From contig NZ_JAJIWP010000006.1 of the NCBI RefSeq assembly GCF_020880975.1, positions 124,001 through 188,000 of the forward strand: a stretch of 64,000 bases of DNA, written 5' to 3'. The DNA is from Mucilaginibacter sp. UR6-1 (lineage in GTDB: Bacteria > Bacteroidota > Bacteroidia > Sphingobacteriales > Sphingobacteriaceae). The position numbers and the translations under genes were made by a program. Shown here in pieces: positions 51,419 to 61,064 of the stretch (its first letter is position 1; every line of letters starts with the position of its first letter). Below the pieces are notes generated by a model. It saw only the letters and a list, made by a program, of their open reading frames with translations, was not told where the DNA came from and ran no database searches.

Positions 51419-53293
51419 GTGAAAAAGCTTACCGCACTGTTTTTAACAGCCATGGCTGTTTGTAATGCTGCCTTTGCACAGCAAGACTATGTTAAGGAGC
51501 ACTTTACCAAAAAGGATGTTTACATCACCATGCGCGATGGGGTAAGGCTGTTTACCTCCATTTACACCCCTAAGGACGCCTCAAAGCAGAACAAGTACCC
51601 GATAATGATGCACCGCACCTGTTACAGCATAGGCCCGTACGGTGCTGATAAATACCCCGGAAGGCTTGGTCCATCAGCCGAGATCATGAAAGAAGGCTAC
51701 ATTTTTGTTTACCAGGATGTGCGTGGCCGCTATAAAAGCGAAGGCACCTGGACCAACATGACCCCGGTTATCGACAATAAAAAAGGCAAGACCGATGTGG
51801 ATGAAGGATCGGATACGTATGACACTATCGACTGGCTGATCAAGAACGTTACCGGTAACAACGGCCGTGTTGGGCAATACGGCATATCGTACCCGGGCTT
51901 TTACACCGCGGCGGGCATCCTGTCAAACCACCCGGCATTGAAGGCGTCATCTCCGGGCGCGCCTATATCTGATTTTTGGTTTGATGATTTTCACCATAAC
52001 GGTGCTTTTATCGAAAGCTATTTTTTTACCTTCCCGGTGTTTGGTGTGCCTAAAGGTAAGGCCGATACAACCGGCGCATCATGGTTCGCTAATAAAATGA
52101 TCAACCCCGGCACGCGCGATGGCTACCAGTTTCTGCTTGATCTTGGTCCGCTTAAAAATGCCGATAACTACTATAAAGACAACTTTTTTTGGCAGGAAAC
52201 CATTGATCATCCCAACTATGATGAATTTTGGCAAAAGCGTGGTTTGTTAAAGCACTTCAATAACAAATCAAAAACCGCGGTAATGACGGTGGGTGGCTGG
52301 TTTGATGCCGAGGATCTTTCGGGCCCACTGAATATTTACAAAACCATCGAGAAAAAAAATCCATCAACTTACAACACCATTGTGATGGGGCCTTTCGGCC
52401 ATGGCCGCTGGTCGCAGGAAACAGGGCATACGCTGCACAGCAATGTATACTTTGGCGATAGCATAGCTACCTTTTACCAAAAAGAGATAGAGGCTAAATT
52501 TTTCAGGCACTTTTTAAAGGGTAAAGGTGATAAAGCTACCGGCCTGCCCGAAGCGTATATGTTTAATACCGGCAAAAAGGAATGGGCTACTTTTGATAAA
52601 TGGCCCGCCGCCAATGCCGAACACAAAAAATTCTACTTAGCCGCCGATGGTAAACTGGCCGATGCGCAGCCAACCACACCAGGCTCGGTAAGCTACATAA
52701 GCGACCCTATGAAACCGGTGCCTTATACCGAGGATAACTCCACAACCGCGGGCTTTACACCATTTGGATATATGAGTGAGGATCAGCGCTTTGCGGGCCG
52801 CAGGCCGGATGTACTGGTTTATCAAACCGATGTATTAACGGATGATGTGACCCTTGGCGGCGAAATCATGGCCAACCTGAAAATAGCCACTACCGGTACT
52901 GATGCCGATTTTGTGGTGAAGCTGATAGATGTTTATCCGCCTGATGAGCCGAACCACGCCTTTATGCCTAACAAAAGCATTATACTAAGTAATTACTGGC
53001 AAATGGTACGCTCGGAAGTGATGCCGGCGCGTTTCCGCAAGAGCTTTGAAAAGCCGGAAGCGTTGGTTGCCGGGCAAAAGGCTGATGTAAACTTCCGTTT
53101 GCAGGATGTGCTGCATACCTTTAAAAAAGGCCACCGCATTATGATACAGGTACAAAGCACCTGGTTCCCGATAGTGGCGCGCAACCCGCAAAAATTTGTG
53201 GAGAACCCATACAAAGCCGAACAAAGCGATTACATAAAAGCTACCGAAACCGTATTTAACGATAGCTTTATTGATGTACAGATATTAAAATAA
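51419..53293 (+). CDS. CocE/NonD-family exported hydrolase
   Basis: 625 residues from GTG 51419, which starts a signal peptide (MKKLTALFLTAMAVCNAAFA); an upstream ATG frame is unlikely. X-Pro dipeptidyl-peptidase-like alpha/beta hydrolase with nucleophile elbow GQYGISYPGFY, Asp in MVGGWFDAED-like VGGWFDAEDLSG, His in MGPFGHGRW, and a C-terminal jelly-roll. It hydrolyses acyl or peptide bonds; substrate unknown. Four bases before an M1 peptidase gene: a peptide-processing operon. Confidence 0.9.
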   Translation: MKKLTALFLTAMAVCNAAFAQQDYVKEHFTKKDVYITMRDGVRLFTSIYTPKDASKQNKYPIMMHRTCYSIGPYGADKYPGRLGPSAEIMKEGYIFVYQDVRGRYKSEGTWTNMTPVIDNKKGKTDVDEGSDTYDTIDWLIKNVTGNNGRVGQYGISYPGFYTAAGILSNHPALKASSPGAPISDFWFDDFHHNGAFIESYFFTFPVFGVPKGKADTTGASWFANKMINPGTRDGYQFLLDLGPLKNADNYYKDNFFWQETIDHPNYDEFWQKRGLLKHFNNKSKTAVMTVGGWFDAEDLSGPLNIYKTIEKKNPSTYNTIVMGPFGHGRWSQETGHTLHSNVYFGDSIATFYQKEIEAKFFRHFLKGKGDKATGLPEAYMFNTGKKEWATFDKWPAANAEHKKFYLAADGKLADAQPTTPGSVSYISDPMKPVPYTEDNSTTAGFTPFGYMSEDQRFAGRRPDVLVYQTDVLTDDVTLGGEIMANLKIATTGTDADFVVKLIDVYPPDEPNHAFMPNKSIILSNYWQMVRSEVMPARFRKSFEKPEALVAGQKADVNFRLQDVLHTFKKGHRIMIQVQSTWFPIVARNPQKFVENPYKAEQSDYIKATETVFNDSFIDVQILK

Positions 53294-53297
53294 TCCA

Positions 53298-54953
53298 ATG
53301 AAGAAAACCTTATTACTCCTGCTGGCCTGCAGTACGATGATCGGCACCGCATCGGCCCAGTTAATGAAAAAGAAAACCGAATTTACACGTGCTGATACGC
53401 TGCGGGGGATGATAAGCCCGCTGCGTGCCTGCTATGATATTAATTACTATCACCTTGATGTTAAGTTTAACATCGATCAAAAATTTATCAGCGGCAGCAA
53501 CCTGTTTAAATTTACGGCTACCGAAGATTTTACCAAACTTCAGTTTGACCTGTATGATAACCTTAAAGTTGAAAAGGTGACATACAAAGGCAAAGAGGTT
53601 CCTTTCACCCGTGAGTTTAACGCGGTGTTTGTTGCCTTCCCTAAAGCCATCAAAAAAGGCAGCAGGGATGAATTTACCGTTTATTATTCAGGTAATCCAA
53701 CCATTGCTAAGAATGCACCCTGGGACGGCGGCGTGGTGTTTACTGCCGACTCATTAGGTAAGCCCTGGGTTGCTACGGCCTGCCAGGGGGCGGGTGCCAG
53801 CATCTGGTGGCCAAATAAAGATCATCAGGCCGACGAGGTGGATAGCATGCTCATCAGTATCAGCGTGCCAAAGGGGCTGAAAGATGTATCAAACGGCCGC
53901 CTGCGCAAGGTAACGCAACTGAAAGATGGCTATACCCGTTTCGATTGGATCGTTAAAAACCCGATCAACAACTATGATGTTGCCGCCAACATAGGCGATT
54001 ATGCCAATTGGACAGACAGTTATGCCGGCGAAAAGGGGAAGCTCGACCTGAGCTTTTGGGTGTTGAGTTACAACCTCGCCAAAGCAAAAGTTCACTTTGC
54101 CGAAGATGTAAAACCTATGCTAAAGGCATTTGAACACTGGTTTGGGCCATATCCTTTTTATGAGGACAGCTACAAGCTGGTTGAAACGCCTCACCTGGGT
54201 ATGGAGCACCAAAGCGCGGTGGCCTATGGTAATAAATACAAAAAGGGTTACCTGGGTATGGATATGTCGGGCACAGGGTATGGCACCAAGTGGGATTACA
54301 TTATAGTGCACGAGAGCGGCCACGAATGGTTTGGCAATAACATTACCTCCAAAGATATTGCCGATATGTGGATACACGAGAGCTTTACTACTTATAGCGA
54401 GGGTATTTATACTGAAAGCCGCTGGGGCAAGCAAGCCGGGCAGGAGTATATACACGGGCAGCGTACCGGCATTTCAAATGATGGCCCTATTGTTGGCCCG
54501 TATGATGTAAATAAAGAAGGTTCGGGCGATATGTATCCTAAAGGAGCTAATTTATTGAACATGGTACGTACCATTATTAACGACGATGAAAAGTGGCGCG
54601 GCATCCTGCGTGGCCTGGGCAAAACCTTCTACCACAAAACGGTTACTTATGATGATGTAACCAAATACATCAGCGAGCAAGCCGGCATTGACCTGTCGAC
54701 CGTATTTGAGCAATATTTGAAACATGGTACCTTGCCGATACTTGAACTGGTGGATATTCGCGGTAAAATATATGCCCGCTGGATTGCGGAAACACCGCGT
54801 TTTGCCATGCCGGTACGCCTGAGAACCAAAGGTGGAGAATATAAAATGATAAACGTTGGCAAACGCTTATCGCCATTAGCGCTTGATGGCGCTACTAAAG
54901 ATAATGTAGAGGTTGATACCTTTAATTACTACATAGGCGTATTGCAGGAATAA
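53298..54953 (+). CDS. M1-family zinc aminopeptidase (exported)
   Basis: 551 residues with a signal peptide (LLLLLACSTMIGTASAQ). Zinc motif HESGHEWFGN and downstream Glu in WIHESFTTYSEGIY; GMEHQ in place of the classical GAMEN loop. Like the enzyme at 22208 it lacks the large C-terminal domain. Co-transcribed with the CocE-like gene. Confidence 0.93.
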   Translation: MKKTLLLLLACSTMIGTASAQLMKKKTEFTRADTLRGMISPLRACYDINYYHLDVKFNIDQKFISGSNLFKFTATEDFTKLQFDLYDNLKVEKVTYKGKEVPFTREFNAVFVAFPKAIKKGSRDEFTVYYSGNPTIAKNAPWDGGVVFTADSLGKPWVATACQGAGASIWWPNKDHQADEVDSMLISISVPKGLKDVSNGRLRKVTQLKDGYTRFDWIVKNPINNYDVAANIGDYANWTDSYAGEKGKLDLSFWVLSYNLAKAKVHFAEDVKPMLKAFEHWFGPYPFYEDSYKLVETPHLGMEHQSAVAYGNKYKKGYLGMDMSGTGYGTKWDYIIVHESGHEWFGNNITSKDIADMWIHESFTTYSEGIYTESRWGKQAGQEYIHGQRTGISNDGPIVGPYDVNKEGSGDMYPKGANLLNMVRTIINDDEKWRGILRGLGKTFYHKTVTYDDVTKYISEQAGIDLSTVFEQYLKHGTLPILELVDIRGKIYARWIAETPRFAMPVRLRTKGGEYKMINVGKRLSPLALDGATKDNVEVDTFNYYIGVLQE

Positions 54954-54971
54954 TTCCCTGCAATTACGCTT

Positions 54972-55649
54972 TTACTCATTCAAAAGGTCGGGACGGCGGG
55001 TTTTGGTACGCTCCAAAGCCTGCTCAAACCGCCACTTCTCAATTTCGGGCGTATTGCCGCTCAATAAAATATCGGGTACCTTATGGCCGTTCCAGTCGGC
55101 CGGGCGGGTATAAACCGGGGCATCCAGCAGGTCGCCCTGAAAGGAGTCGGACAGGGCCGATGTTTCATCGCTCAGCACACCGGGAATCAGCCTAACAACC
55201 GTATCAACCAATACCGCCGCGGGCAGCTCACCGCCGGAGAGTACATAATCGCCAATGCTCATTTCACGGGTAACATACAGATCGCGTACACGCTGATCTA
55301 TCCCCTTATAATGCCCGCAAAGTATAATAATGTTGCCTTTTACCGATAGCTGGTTGGCAATATTCTGGTTAAGCGTTTCGCCGTCAGGCGTCATAAAAAT
55401 CACCTCGTCATACTCTCGTTCGGCCTTTAGTTTTTCAATGCAAGCCGCGAAAGGCTCAATCATCATCACCATGCCGCTGCCGCCGCCGTACGGATAATCG
55501 TCGACGCTTTTATGCTTATTGGTGGCATAATCGCGCAGGTTATGTACATGAATTTCGGCTATGCCCTTTTTTTGCGCACGCAACAAAATAGAATGTGCAA
55601 ACGGACTTTCGAGCAGGCCAGGTAAAACGGTAAGGATATCAAAACGCAT
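54972..55649 (-). CDS. trmD: tRNA (guanine-37-N1) methyltransferase
   Basis: 225 residues. SPOUT-knot motifs: MVMMIEPF, ILCGHYKGIDQRV, SIGDYVLSGGELPAAVLVD and C-terminal KVPDILLSGNTPEIEKWR. Methylates G37 of tRNAs to prevent frameshifts. Usually adjacent to rimM and rpsP; here an HTH gene and a membrane protein gene come between. Confidence 0.97.
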   Translation of the reverse strand: MRFDILTVLPGLLESPFAHSILLRAQKKGIAEIHVHNLRDYATNKHKSVDDYPYGGGSGMVMMIEPFAACIEKLKAEREYDEVIFMTPDGETLNQNIANQLSVKGNIIILCGHYKGIDQRVRDLYVTREMSIGDYVLSGGELPAAVLVDTVVRLIPGVLSDETSALSDSFQGDLLDAPVYTRPADWNGHKVPDILLSGNTPEIEKWRFEQALERTKTRRPDLLNE

Positions 55650-55662
55650 GAGGCAAAGATAG

Positions 55663-55784
55663 TGATTGGTGGTTGGAGATTAGTGGTTGGTAATTAGTAA
55701 TTAGTTTTTAGAGATCAGTACTCAGTTCATATATGTAATAGTTATTTAACTAATCTCTAACTACTAATCTCCAATCACTAATCT
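55663..55784. repeat. Heptamer-repeat element with inverted arms
   Basis: Left arm: nine contiguous 7-base units ending in AG or GG (TGATTGG, TGGTTGG, AGATTAG, TGGTTGG, TAATTAG twice, TTTTTAG, AGATCAG, TACTCAG) at 55663-55725. Right arm: five units in the opposite sense (CTAATCT, CTAACTA, CTAATCT, CCAATCA, CTAATCT) at 55750-55784. The right arm includes the stop codon of the HTH gene. Confidence 0.6.
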
Positions 55785-55978
55785 TCCTCCTCCAGTAAAA
55801 ATATACTTTCAACCGGTTTTTCAAATACGCGGGCAATCTTTAGGGCCAATACAGTTGAGGGTACGTATTTATTACTCTCAATAGTATTAATGGTTTGGCG
55901 CGATACACCGATCAGCTCGGCCAGTTCGCCCTGAGTCATGTTTTTAATAGCGCGCTCAACACGCAGATTGTTTTTCAT
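55778..55978 (-). CDS. XRE-family HTH regulator
   Basis: 66 residues: VERAIKNMTQGELAELIGVS, then RQTINTIESNKYVPSTVLAL. This compact form (YgzD-like) usually controls a following membrane protein of DUF2178 or similar type. Four bases after the membrane protein gene, on the same strand. Confidence 0.85.
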   Translation of the reverse strand: MKNNLRVERAIKNMTQGELAELIGVSRQTINTIESNKYVPSTVLALKIARVFEKPVESIFLLEEED

Positions 55979-55982
55979 GCGG

Positions 55983-56417
55983 TTAGTCGTTATTTTTTAT
56001 TGAACGGTTTAGCTGATAGATTGACCACTTAAAGCGAATGATAAAAAACAATAGTGGCGTAAATATAAAATGAGCAGCCACACCCAGCATAACATGCCGT
56101 GTATCCAAAAGAATGATGCACAATATTAAAATGGCATAATTAAAATAGATAGACCATTGCAATGAGTCAAGGCGGAGCTGCGCTATTTGTTCATCCTCAA
56201 TCCGCTCCTTACTAAAGGCTATCAGAAACAATCCGCCTATCCACATTGATACTGCGGTATCATGCAAAAATTCTGTAAGGTTTAAATTTTGGCGGAATTG
56301 CCAGTTAACAAAGCTATCTCTAAAATAATAACCGAATGAAGCTACCACAAAGCCCAGTATAAATAATACAACGCCAATGCTGCGACATTTGTAAGGAAAT
56401 AAGAAACGTGATTTCAT
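55983..56417 (-). CDS. Hypothetical membrane protein paired with HTH regulator
   Basis: 144 residues from ATG 56417 (MKSRFLFPYKCRSIGVVLFI); the open frame upstream to 56540 is not needed and overlaps rimM. Four membrane helices. No family is certain; paired with the HTH gene as in many regulator-sensor couples. The ATG follows a stretch TAAAGTTTGATTTACC. Confidence 0.6.
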   Translation of the reverse strand: MKSRFLFPYKCRSIGVVLFILGFVVASFGYYFRDSFVNWQFRQNLNLTEFLHDTAVSMWIGGLFLIAFSKERIEDEQIAQLRLDSLQWSIYFNYAILILCIILLDTRHVMLGVAAHFIFTPLLFFIIRFKWSIYQLNRSIKNND

Positions 56418-56484
56418 GATTGTAAAGTTTGATTTACCAAAAGTAAAACAAACTTTACATATGTCAAATATATTTGACATATTT

Positions 56485-57009
56485 TTATTCCATATATACA
56501 TCAAGCAAACCTTCGGGCAGTTCAATGTATAATTCACCATCCTCGGTATTGATGCCTTTAACGGTAGTCTCGTTCAGCGGGAACAGTACCTCGCGGTTGT
56601 TATAACGTACCGTGGCGATGATCTGCTGGGGGTATTCCAATACATCGGTTATTTCGCCGAGTTCGCCGTGGTTGTCGTCAATGGCGATGAAGCCTTTTAC
56701 ATCCATCAGGGTAAACTCCTCCTTCTTTTTCCTGGGCTTTAGCTTACCGGCCAGGTATACATCCTTTTTTACCAGTGTCGATGCTTTTTCAATAGTATCC
56801 ACATCCTCCAGGTTAAGGTAGCATACATTCTGCATCGGGTATTTTATGGAGGCTACAAAGTAAGGCACCTGCTTGCCGGCTATCTCTACAAACAGCGAGT
56901 TGAATTTAATAGCGTCGAGGCCATCAAAATCAACATATAGCTGCATTTCGCCTTTTAGTCCGCGGGTTTTTGATATGGTACCTATCCTGAAGTTTTCCTG
57001 CTTGCTCAT
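56485..57009 (-). CDS. rimM: Ribosome maturation factor RimM
   Basis: 174 residues from ATG 57009 (MSKQENFRIGTISKTRGLKG). N-terminal RimM barrel and C-terminal PRC barrel (VLFPLNETTVKGINTEDGEL, YIELPEGLLDVY). Assists 30S assembly near S19. Part of the rpsP-rimM-trmD cluster. Confidence 0.95.
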   Translation of the reverse strand: MSKQENFRIGTISKTRGLKGEMQLYVDFDGLDAIKFNSLFVEIAGKQVPYFVASIKYPMQNVCYLNLEDVDTIEKASTLVKKDVYLAGKLKPRKKKEEFTLMDVKGFIAIDDNHGELGEITDVLEYPQQIIATVRYNNREVLFPLNETTVKGINTEDGELYIELPEGLLDVYME

Positions 57010-57090
57010 GGGTTGTAAATTCAATATAACAACAATGGCGATGACCGTTTAGGGTACATCGCCATCATTTAAATTTTTTGTGAAGAATAA

Positions 57091-57627
57091 TTATTCAGCG
57101 TTTTCGCTGGTTTCTTCAGTAGCGGTTTCAACAGCTTCCTCAGTTGCAGGAGCTTCTTCTTCGGCTACAGGAGCATTTTTAGCAGCGATAGCGGTAGCTC
57201 TGTCTTCTTTCTTTTTAGCTTCAGCAGCTAAAGCAGCTTTACGGGCATCATCCTTAGCCGAAGCCAGGTTTGATTTTTTACCAGTGATCTTGCCTTCTTT
57301 TTGGTCAACCCACTCAGCAAATTTAGCATCAGCTTGTTCCTGAGTTAAGGCACCTTTAGTTACACCACCTTTTAAGTGTTTTTTGTACATAACACCTTTG
57401 TATGAAAGGATAGCGCGGCAGGTATCAGTTGGTTGTGCACCGTTATCAACCCACTCAAAAGTTTTATCAAAGTTGATATCAATTGTAGCCGGGTTAGTGT
57501 TTGGGTTGTATGAACCTAAACGCTCAATAAAACGGCCATCGCGTGGAGCGCGTGAGTCGGCTACCACAATGTAGTAAAAAGGCTTGCCTTTTTTACCATG
57601 TCTTTGCAATCTGATCTTAGTTGCCAT
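57091..57627 (-). CDS. rpsP: 30S ribosomal protein S16
   Basis: 178 residues. S16 core in the first 80 (MATKIRLQRHGKKGKPFYYI, SYNPNTNPATIDINFDKTFE); the rest is an Ala/Glu/Lys-rich tail (EEEAPATEEAVETATEETSE) that is usual in Bacteroidetes. First gene of the leftward cluster. Confidence 0.97.
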   Translation of the reverse strand: MATKIRLQRHGKKGKPFYYIVVADSRAPRDGRFIERLGSYNPNTNPATIDINFDKTFEWVDNGAQPTDTCRAILSYKGVMYKKHLKGGVTKGALTQEQADAKFAEWVDQKEGKITGKKSNLASAKDDARKAALAAEAKKKEDRATAIAAKNAPVAEEEAPATEEAVETATEETSENAE

Positions 57628-57776
57628 GTTTCAATTTAAATTATGTATTCAACATTCCCCCGGAGTTTTCTTTCAGCGGGGACGCAAAGGTACTAAAAAT
57701 TATAATTCGTAATAGCCTTATTTTCAAATTAAAATAAATGCCAAACAATACCGCCGCAACGTGTATTTTTAACACC

Positions 57777-58307
57777 ATGGAGAGAAAACTACGACTTGCC
57801 ATTGATATGGATGAGGTACTGGCCGACACCATTGGCAAATTTATAACCGTATACGAACAGCGGCATCAAACCATAGTTAAACTGGATGACCTGCCGGGTA
57901 AGGAATTTCGAGAGGTATTGCCCGAAGAAATACGCGATACCCTGCGTGTTTATATTAATGAGCCCGGCTTTTTCAGGGACATTCCGGTAATGGAAGGCGC
58001 TTATGAGGTGGTTGAAAAACTGCACGAAAAGTATGATCTGTACATTGTATCGGCCGCTATGGAGTTCAAAAACTCACTGGCTGATAAACTGGAGTGGCTG
58101 AACGAGCACTTCCCCTTTATATCATGGACCAACATTGTTTTTTGCGGACATAAAATTGTGGACGTAGATATATTGATAGACGACCGCATTAAAAACTTTG
58201 TGAACTTTGAAGGCCGCAAGCTGTTGTTCACCTCGCCGCATAACCTGGCCATACATGATTATGAACGGGTTAACAGTTGGAAAGAGGTGGCTGATCTGCT
58301 GCTGTAA
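57777..58307 (+). CDS. 5'(3')-deoxyribonucleotidase
   Basis: 176 residues from ATG 57777 (MERKLRLAIDMDEVLAD); a start 39 bases upstream is possible but adds an atypical leader. HAD motifs: DMDEVLADT and VDILIDDRIKNF. Dephosphorylates pyrimidine deoxynucleoside monophosphates. Stop codon lies within the following hairpin. Confidence 0.9.
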   Translation: MERKLRLAIDMDEVLADTIGKFITVYEQRHQTIVKLDDLPGKEFREVLPEEIRDTLRVYINEPGFFRDIPVMEGAYEVVEKLHEKYDLYIVSAAMEFKNSLADKLEWLNEHFPFISWTNIVFCGHKIVDVDILIDDRIKNFVNFEGRKLLFTSPHNLAIHDYERVNSWKEVADLLL

Positions 58308-58350
58308 ATACAAAAGGCTTTTGCAGTTAATGCAAAAGCCTTTTGTATTT
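58306..58350. terminator. Bidirectional terminator, 20-bp perfect stem
   Basis: 58306-58325 pairs fully with 58331-58350 (loop GTTAA), ending in A/T runs on both sides. It serves the nucleotidase gene rightward and pfkA leftward. Confidence 0.92.
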
Positions 58351-58366
58351 ATTTGAGTTATCGCTT

Positions 58367-59344
58367 TTATAGCGACAGTATCTCAACCAGCTTAACCATG
58401 TTGGTATTAAGCTTTGAGTGTTTTTTGCAGGCGTGATCAAATGGGGTGTAAGTGATCTCGCCATTGATAATACCTACCATTTCACCGGTGCGGCCTTCTT
58501 TCAGGGCTTCAACCGCTGCAAAACCTACCTGGCTTGCCAATACCCTATCCATACAGGTTGGTTTACCGCCGCGCTGTATGTGGCCCAATATGGATACACG
58601 TGTATCTATCTGGGGGAATTTTTCTTTGACGATGTTGCCTATCTCGAAAGCGCCGCCTTCGCGGTCACCTTCGGCTACGATCACTATGCGGGATGATTTA
58701 TCCTTACGGCCGTGTTCCAGCCTGTGGATCAATGCCGGCAGATCCTCGGTGCTTTCAGGTACCAGCACCACCTCGGCGCCTGATGCTACACCCGCGCGCA
58801 GGGCGATAAGGCCCGAGTCGCGGCCCATAACCTCAACAATAAACAGTCGGTCGTGCGATTCGGCTGTGTCGCGTATCTTATCCACCGCGTTTATAACGGT
58901 ATTAATGGCGGTATCATAACCAATGGTATAATCGGTACCAACAAGGTCATTATCAATAGTGCCGGGTAAACCAAGGATCGGAATACCGTACTCCTGACCT
59001 AATAAGTTCGCGCCGGTAAATGTACCATCACCGCCTATGGCCACCAGTGCATCAACCTTATGTTTTTTAAGCTGATAATAGGCGAGTTTACGGCCTTCGG
59101 GTGTTTTAAATTCTTCGCTGCGGGCTGATTTTAGTATGGTGCCGCCGCGCTGTATAATGTTTGAAACTGATTTACGGTTCATGGGCTCGTACTCGCCGTT
59201 TATCATGCCCTCGTAGCCACGGCGTATGCCGGTGACCTGAAAATTATGATATAATGCTGTACGTACTACCGCCCTGATGGCAGCGTTCATGCCCGGCGCG
59301 TCGCCGCCCGACGTAAATACTCCAATATTTTTTATCTCACTCAT
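58367..59344 (-). CDS. pfkA: ATP-dependent 6-phosphofructokinase
   Basis: 325 residues. GVFTSGGDAPGMNAAIRAVV, AIGGDGTFTGANLL, PGTIDNDLVGTDYTIGYDTA, EVMGRDSGLIAL. Bacterial ATP-type enzyme of glycolysis, with the allosteric effector arginines typical of the class. Its start overlaps the end of the DsbD gene by 4 bases. Confidence 0.97.
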   Translation of the reverse strand: MSEIKNIGVFTSGGDAPGMNAAIRAVVRTALYHNFQVTGIRRGYEGMINGEYEPMNRKSVSNIIQRGGTILKSARSEEFKTPEGRKLAYYQLKKHKVDALVAIGGDGTFTGANLLGQEYGIPILGLPGTIDNDLVGTDYTIGYDTAINTVINAVDKIRDTAESHDRLFIVEVMGRDSGLIALRAGVASGAEVVLVPESTEDLPALIHRLEHGRKDKSSRIVIVAEGDREGGAFEIGNIVKEKFPQIDTRVSILGHIQRGGKPTCMDRVLASQVGFAAVEALKEGRTGEMVGIINGEITYTPFDHACKKHSKLNTNMVKLVEILSL

Positions 59345-61047
59345 TTTTTATTCTTGTAGGCAGCTATTCCGCTGTCCAAAAAATTTATATAACTGTCAAT
59401 GTTAAAGTTAGCGCCTGATGGCTGTATCTGCTGTCCGTTAGCATCATTCATCAGGTTGCCGTCGCTATCCAGCAATACATAGTATGGCTGGGCGTTAGCA
59501 CCAAAACGCTTACCCTCCAGGTCGAGCCATTTTGCGCCTAATGTAGTGATTTTTTTGCCACTGAAATCAGATATATATACTTCGTTGGGCTTTAGCGCTG
59601 TTTTTTCATCAACATATAACTGTAGCAAAACATACTCGTCCCGCAGGCGCTTAAACACGGCCGGATCTTCCCAAACATCATTCTCCATTTTGCGACAGTT
59701 AACACAATTCCAGCCGGTAAAATCAATTATAATGGGTTTTTTGAGTTGCTTTGAAACCAGTAAAGCCTGCTCATAATCATACCAACTATTAATGCCTTTT
59801 ATACGTCCTCGCTTAAACAGGTCAGCATATTTTTTTTCACCTACTGATACTTTCTGAGTCGTAATCGGCGCGGCTTCGCCGGCATTGTCTGACAGGTAAA
59901 AATCCTGCGTGGCGGGCGGCGGCAAAAACGCACTGATTGATTTAAGCGGCGCACCCCATAATCCCGGGATCATGTAAGCAACAAAAGCGAAAACTATAGT
60001 GGCAAACATTGTACGCGGTACCGAAAGGAATGCCAGATCGCTATCGTGCGAAAATTTGATCTTGCCGATAAGGTACAGGCCCATCAGCAGGAATATGGCG
60101 ATCCATAATGACAGGAATACCTCGCGGTCAAACCAGTCCCAATGGTAAGCCAGGTCAACATTCGACAGGAATTTTAAAGCGAAAGCCAACTCCAAAAAGC
60201 CCAGTACTACCTTAATGCTGTTAAGCCACCCACCCGATTTAGGAAGGCTTTTTAAGGTAGAGGGAAATAGCGCGAATAAGGTGAATGGCAACGCCAGCGC
60301 TAATGAAAAGCCGAACATGCCTATGGCCGGACCTAAACGCGCGCCCTTTGAAGCCGCATCAACCAACAAAGTGCCGATGATAGGCCCGGTGCATGAAAAT
60401 GATACCACCACCAGCGTGGCGGCCATAAAAAATATACCGGTAAGGCCGCCTTTGTTTGAATTTTCATCAAGCTTATTGGCCAGCGAACTTGGCAGCGTTA
60501 TTTCAAAGGCTCCCAAAAATGAGATGCCGAATACCACCAGCATCAAAAAGAAGAATATGTTAAAAATGCCGTTTGTTGATAGGGCATTCAGCGCCCCGGG
60601 GCCAAATCCAAGTGTAACAACCATACCAAGCAGCACATATATCACAATGATGGATAGGCCATAGATCATGGATTGCGTTATGCCCTTTGCCCTCGAGCCT
60701 GCCTTTTTAGTAAAAAAACTGACGGTAAGTGGCAGCATCGGATAAATGCAAGGCATGGTTACAGCTATCAATCCGCCTAAAAAACCGGCAATAAATATCT
60801 GCCACAGCGTTTTTTGGGCGTCCTTTGGTGCGGCTACTGTGGTTTTGGCTGTTTCCGCTTTTTTAAGCGTATCCTGCTTTTGTTTTGCTTTGGCAGCAGC
60901 TAAACTATCAGCCGCGGTAGGTATGTCAGTAAATTCAATGCCATCAGTTGATACCGTATCCTGTGCTTTAGTGCCGGATGCAAAGGCTAACGAGCTAACA
61001 ATCAGTATAAATAATATGCGCTTAAGCGACGTTGTGAGCGTATTCAT
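59341..61047 (-). CDS. Cytochrome c biogenesis/DsbD-type thiol:disulfide transporter
   Basis: 568 residues. A signal peptide and short lead, then the eight-helix DsbD core with Cys in MPCIYPMLPLT and SFSCTGPIIGT, and a C-terminal thioredoxin domain with WNCVNCRKME. It moves electrons from cytoplasmic thioredoxin to periplasmic proteins. The usual N-terminal domain is absent and is encoded by the next gene upstream. Confidence 0.92.
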   Translation of the reverse strand: MNTLTTSLKRILFILIVSSLAFASGTKAQDTVSTDGIEFTDIPTAADSLAAAKAKQKQDTLKKAETAKTTVAAPKDAQKTLWQIFIAGFLGGLIAVTMPCIYPMLPLTVSFFTKKAGSRAKGITQSMIYGLSIIVIYVLLGMVVTLGFGPGALNALSTNGIFNIFFFLMLVVFGISFLGAFEITLPSSLANKLDENSNKGGLTGIFFMAATLVVVSFSCTGPIIGTLLVDAASKGARLGPAIGMFGFSLALALPFTLFALFPSTLKSLPKSGGWLNSIKVVLGFLELAFALKFLSNVDLAYHWDWFDREVFLSLWIAIFLLMGLYLIGKIKFSHDSDLAFLSVPRTMFATIVFAFVAYMIPGLWGAPLKSISAFLPPPATQDFYLSDNAGEAAPITTQKVSVGEKKYADLFKRGRIKGINSWYDYEQALLVSKQLKKPIIIDFTGWNCVNCRKMENDVWEDPAVFKRLRDEYVLLQLYVDEKTALKPNEVYISDFSGKKITTLGAKWLDLEGKRFGANAQPYYVLLDSDGNLMNDANGQQIQPSGANFNIDSYINFLDSGIAAYKNKK

Positions 61048-61064
61048 CGTTTAAAGGGGCGCTA

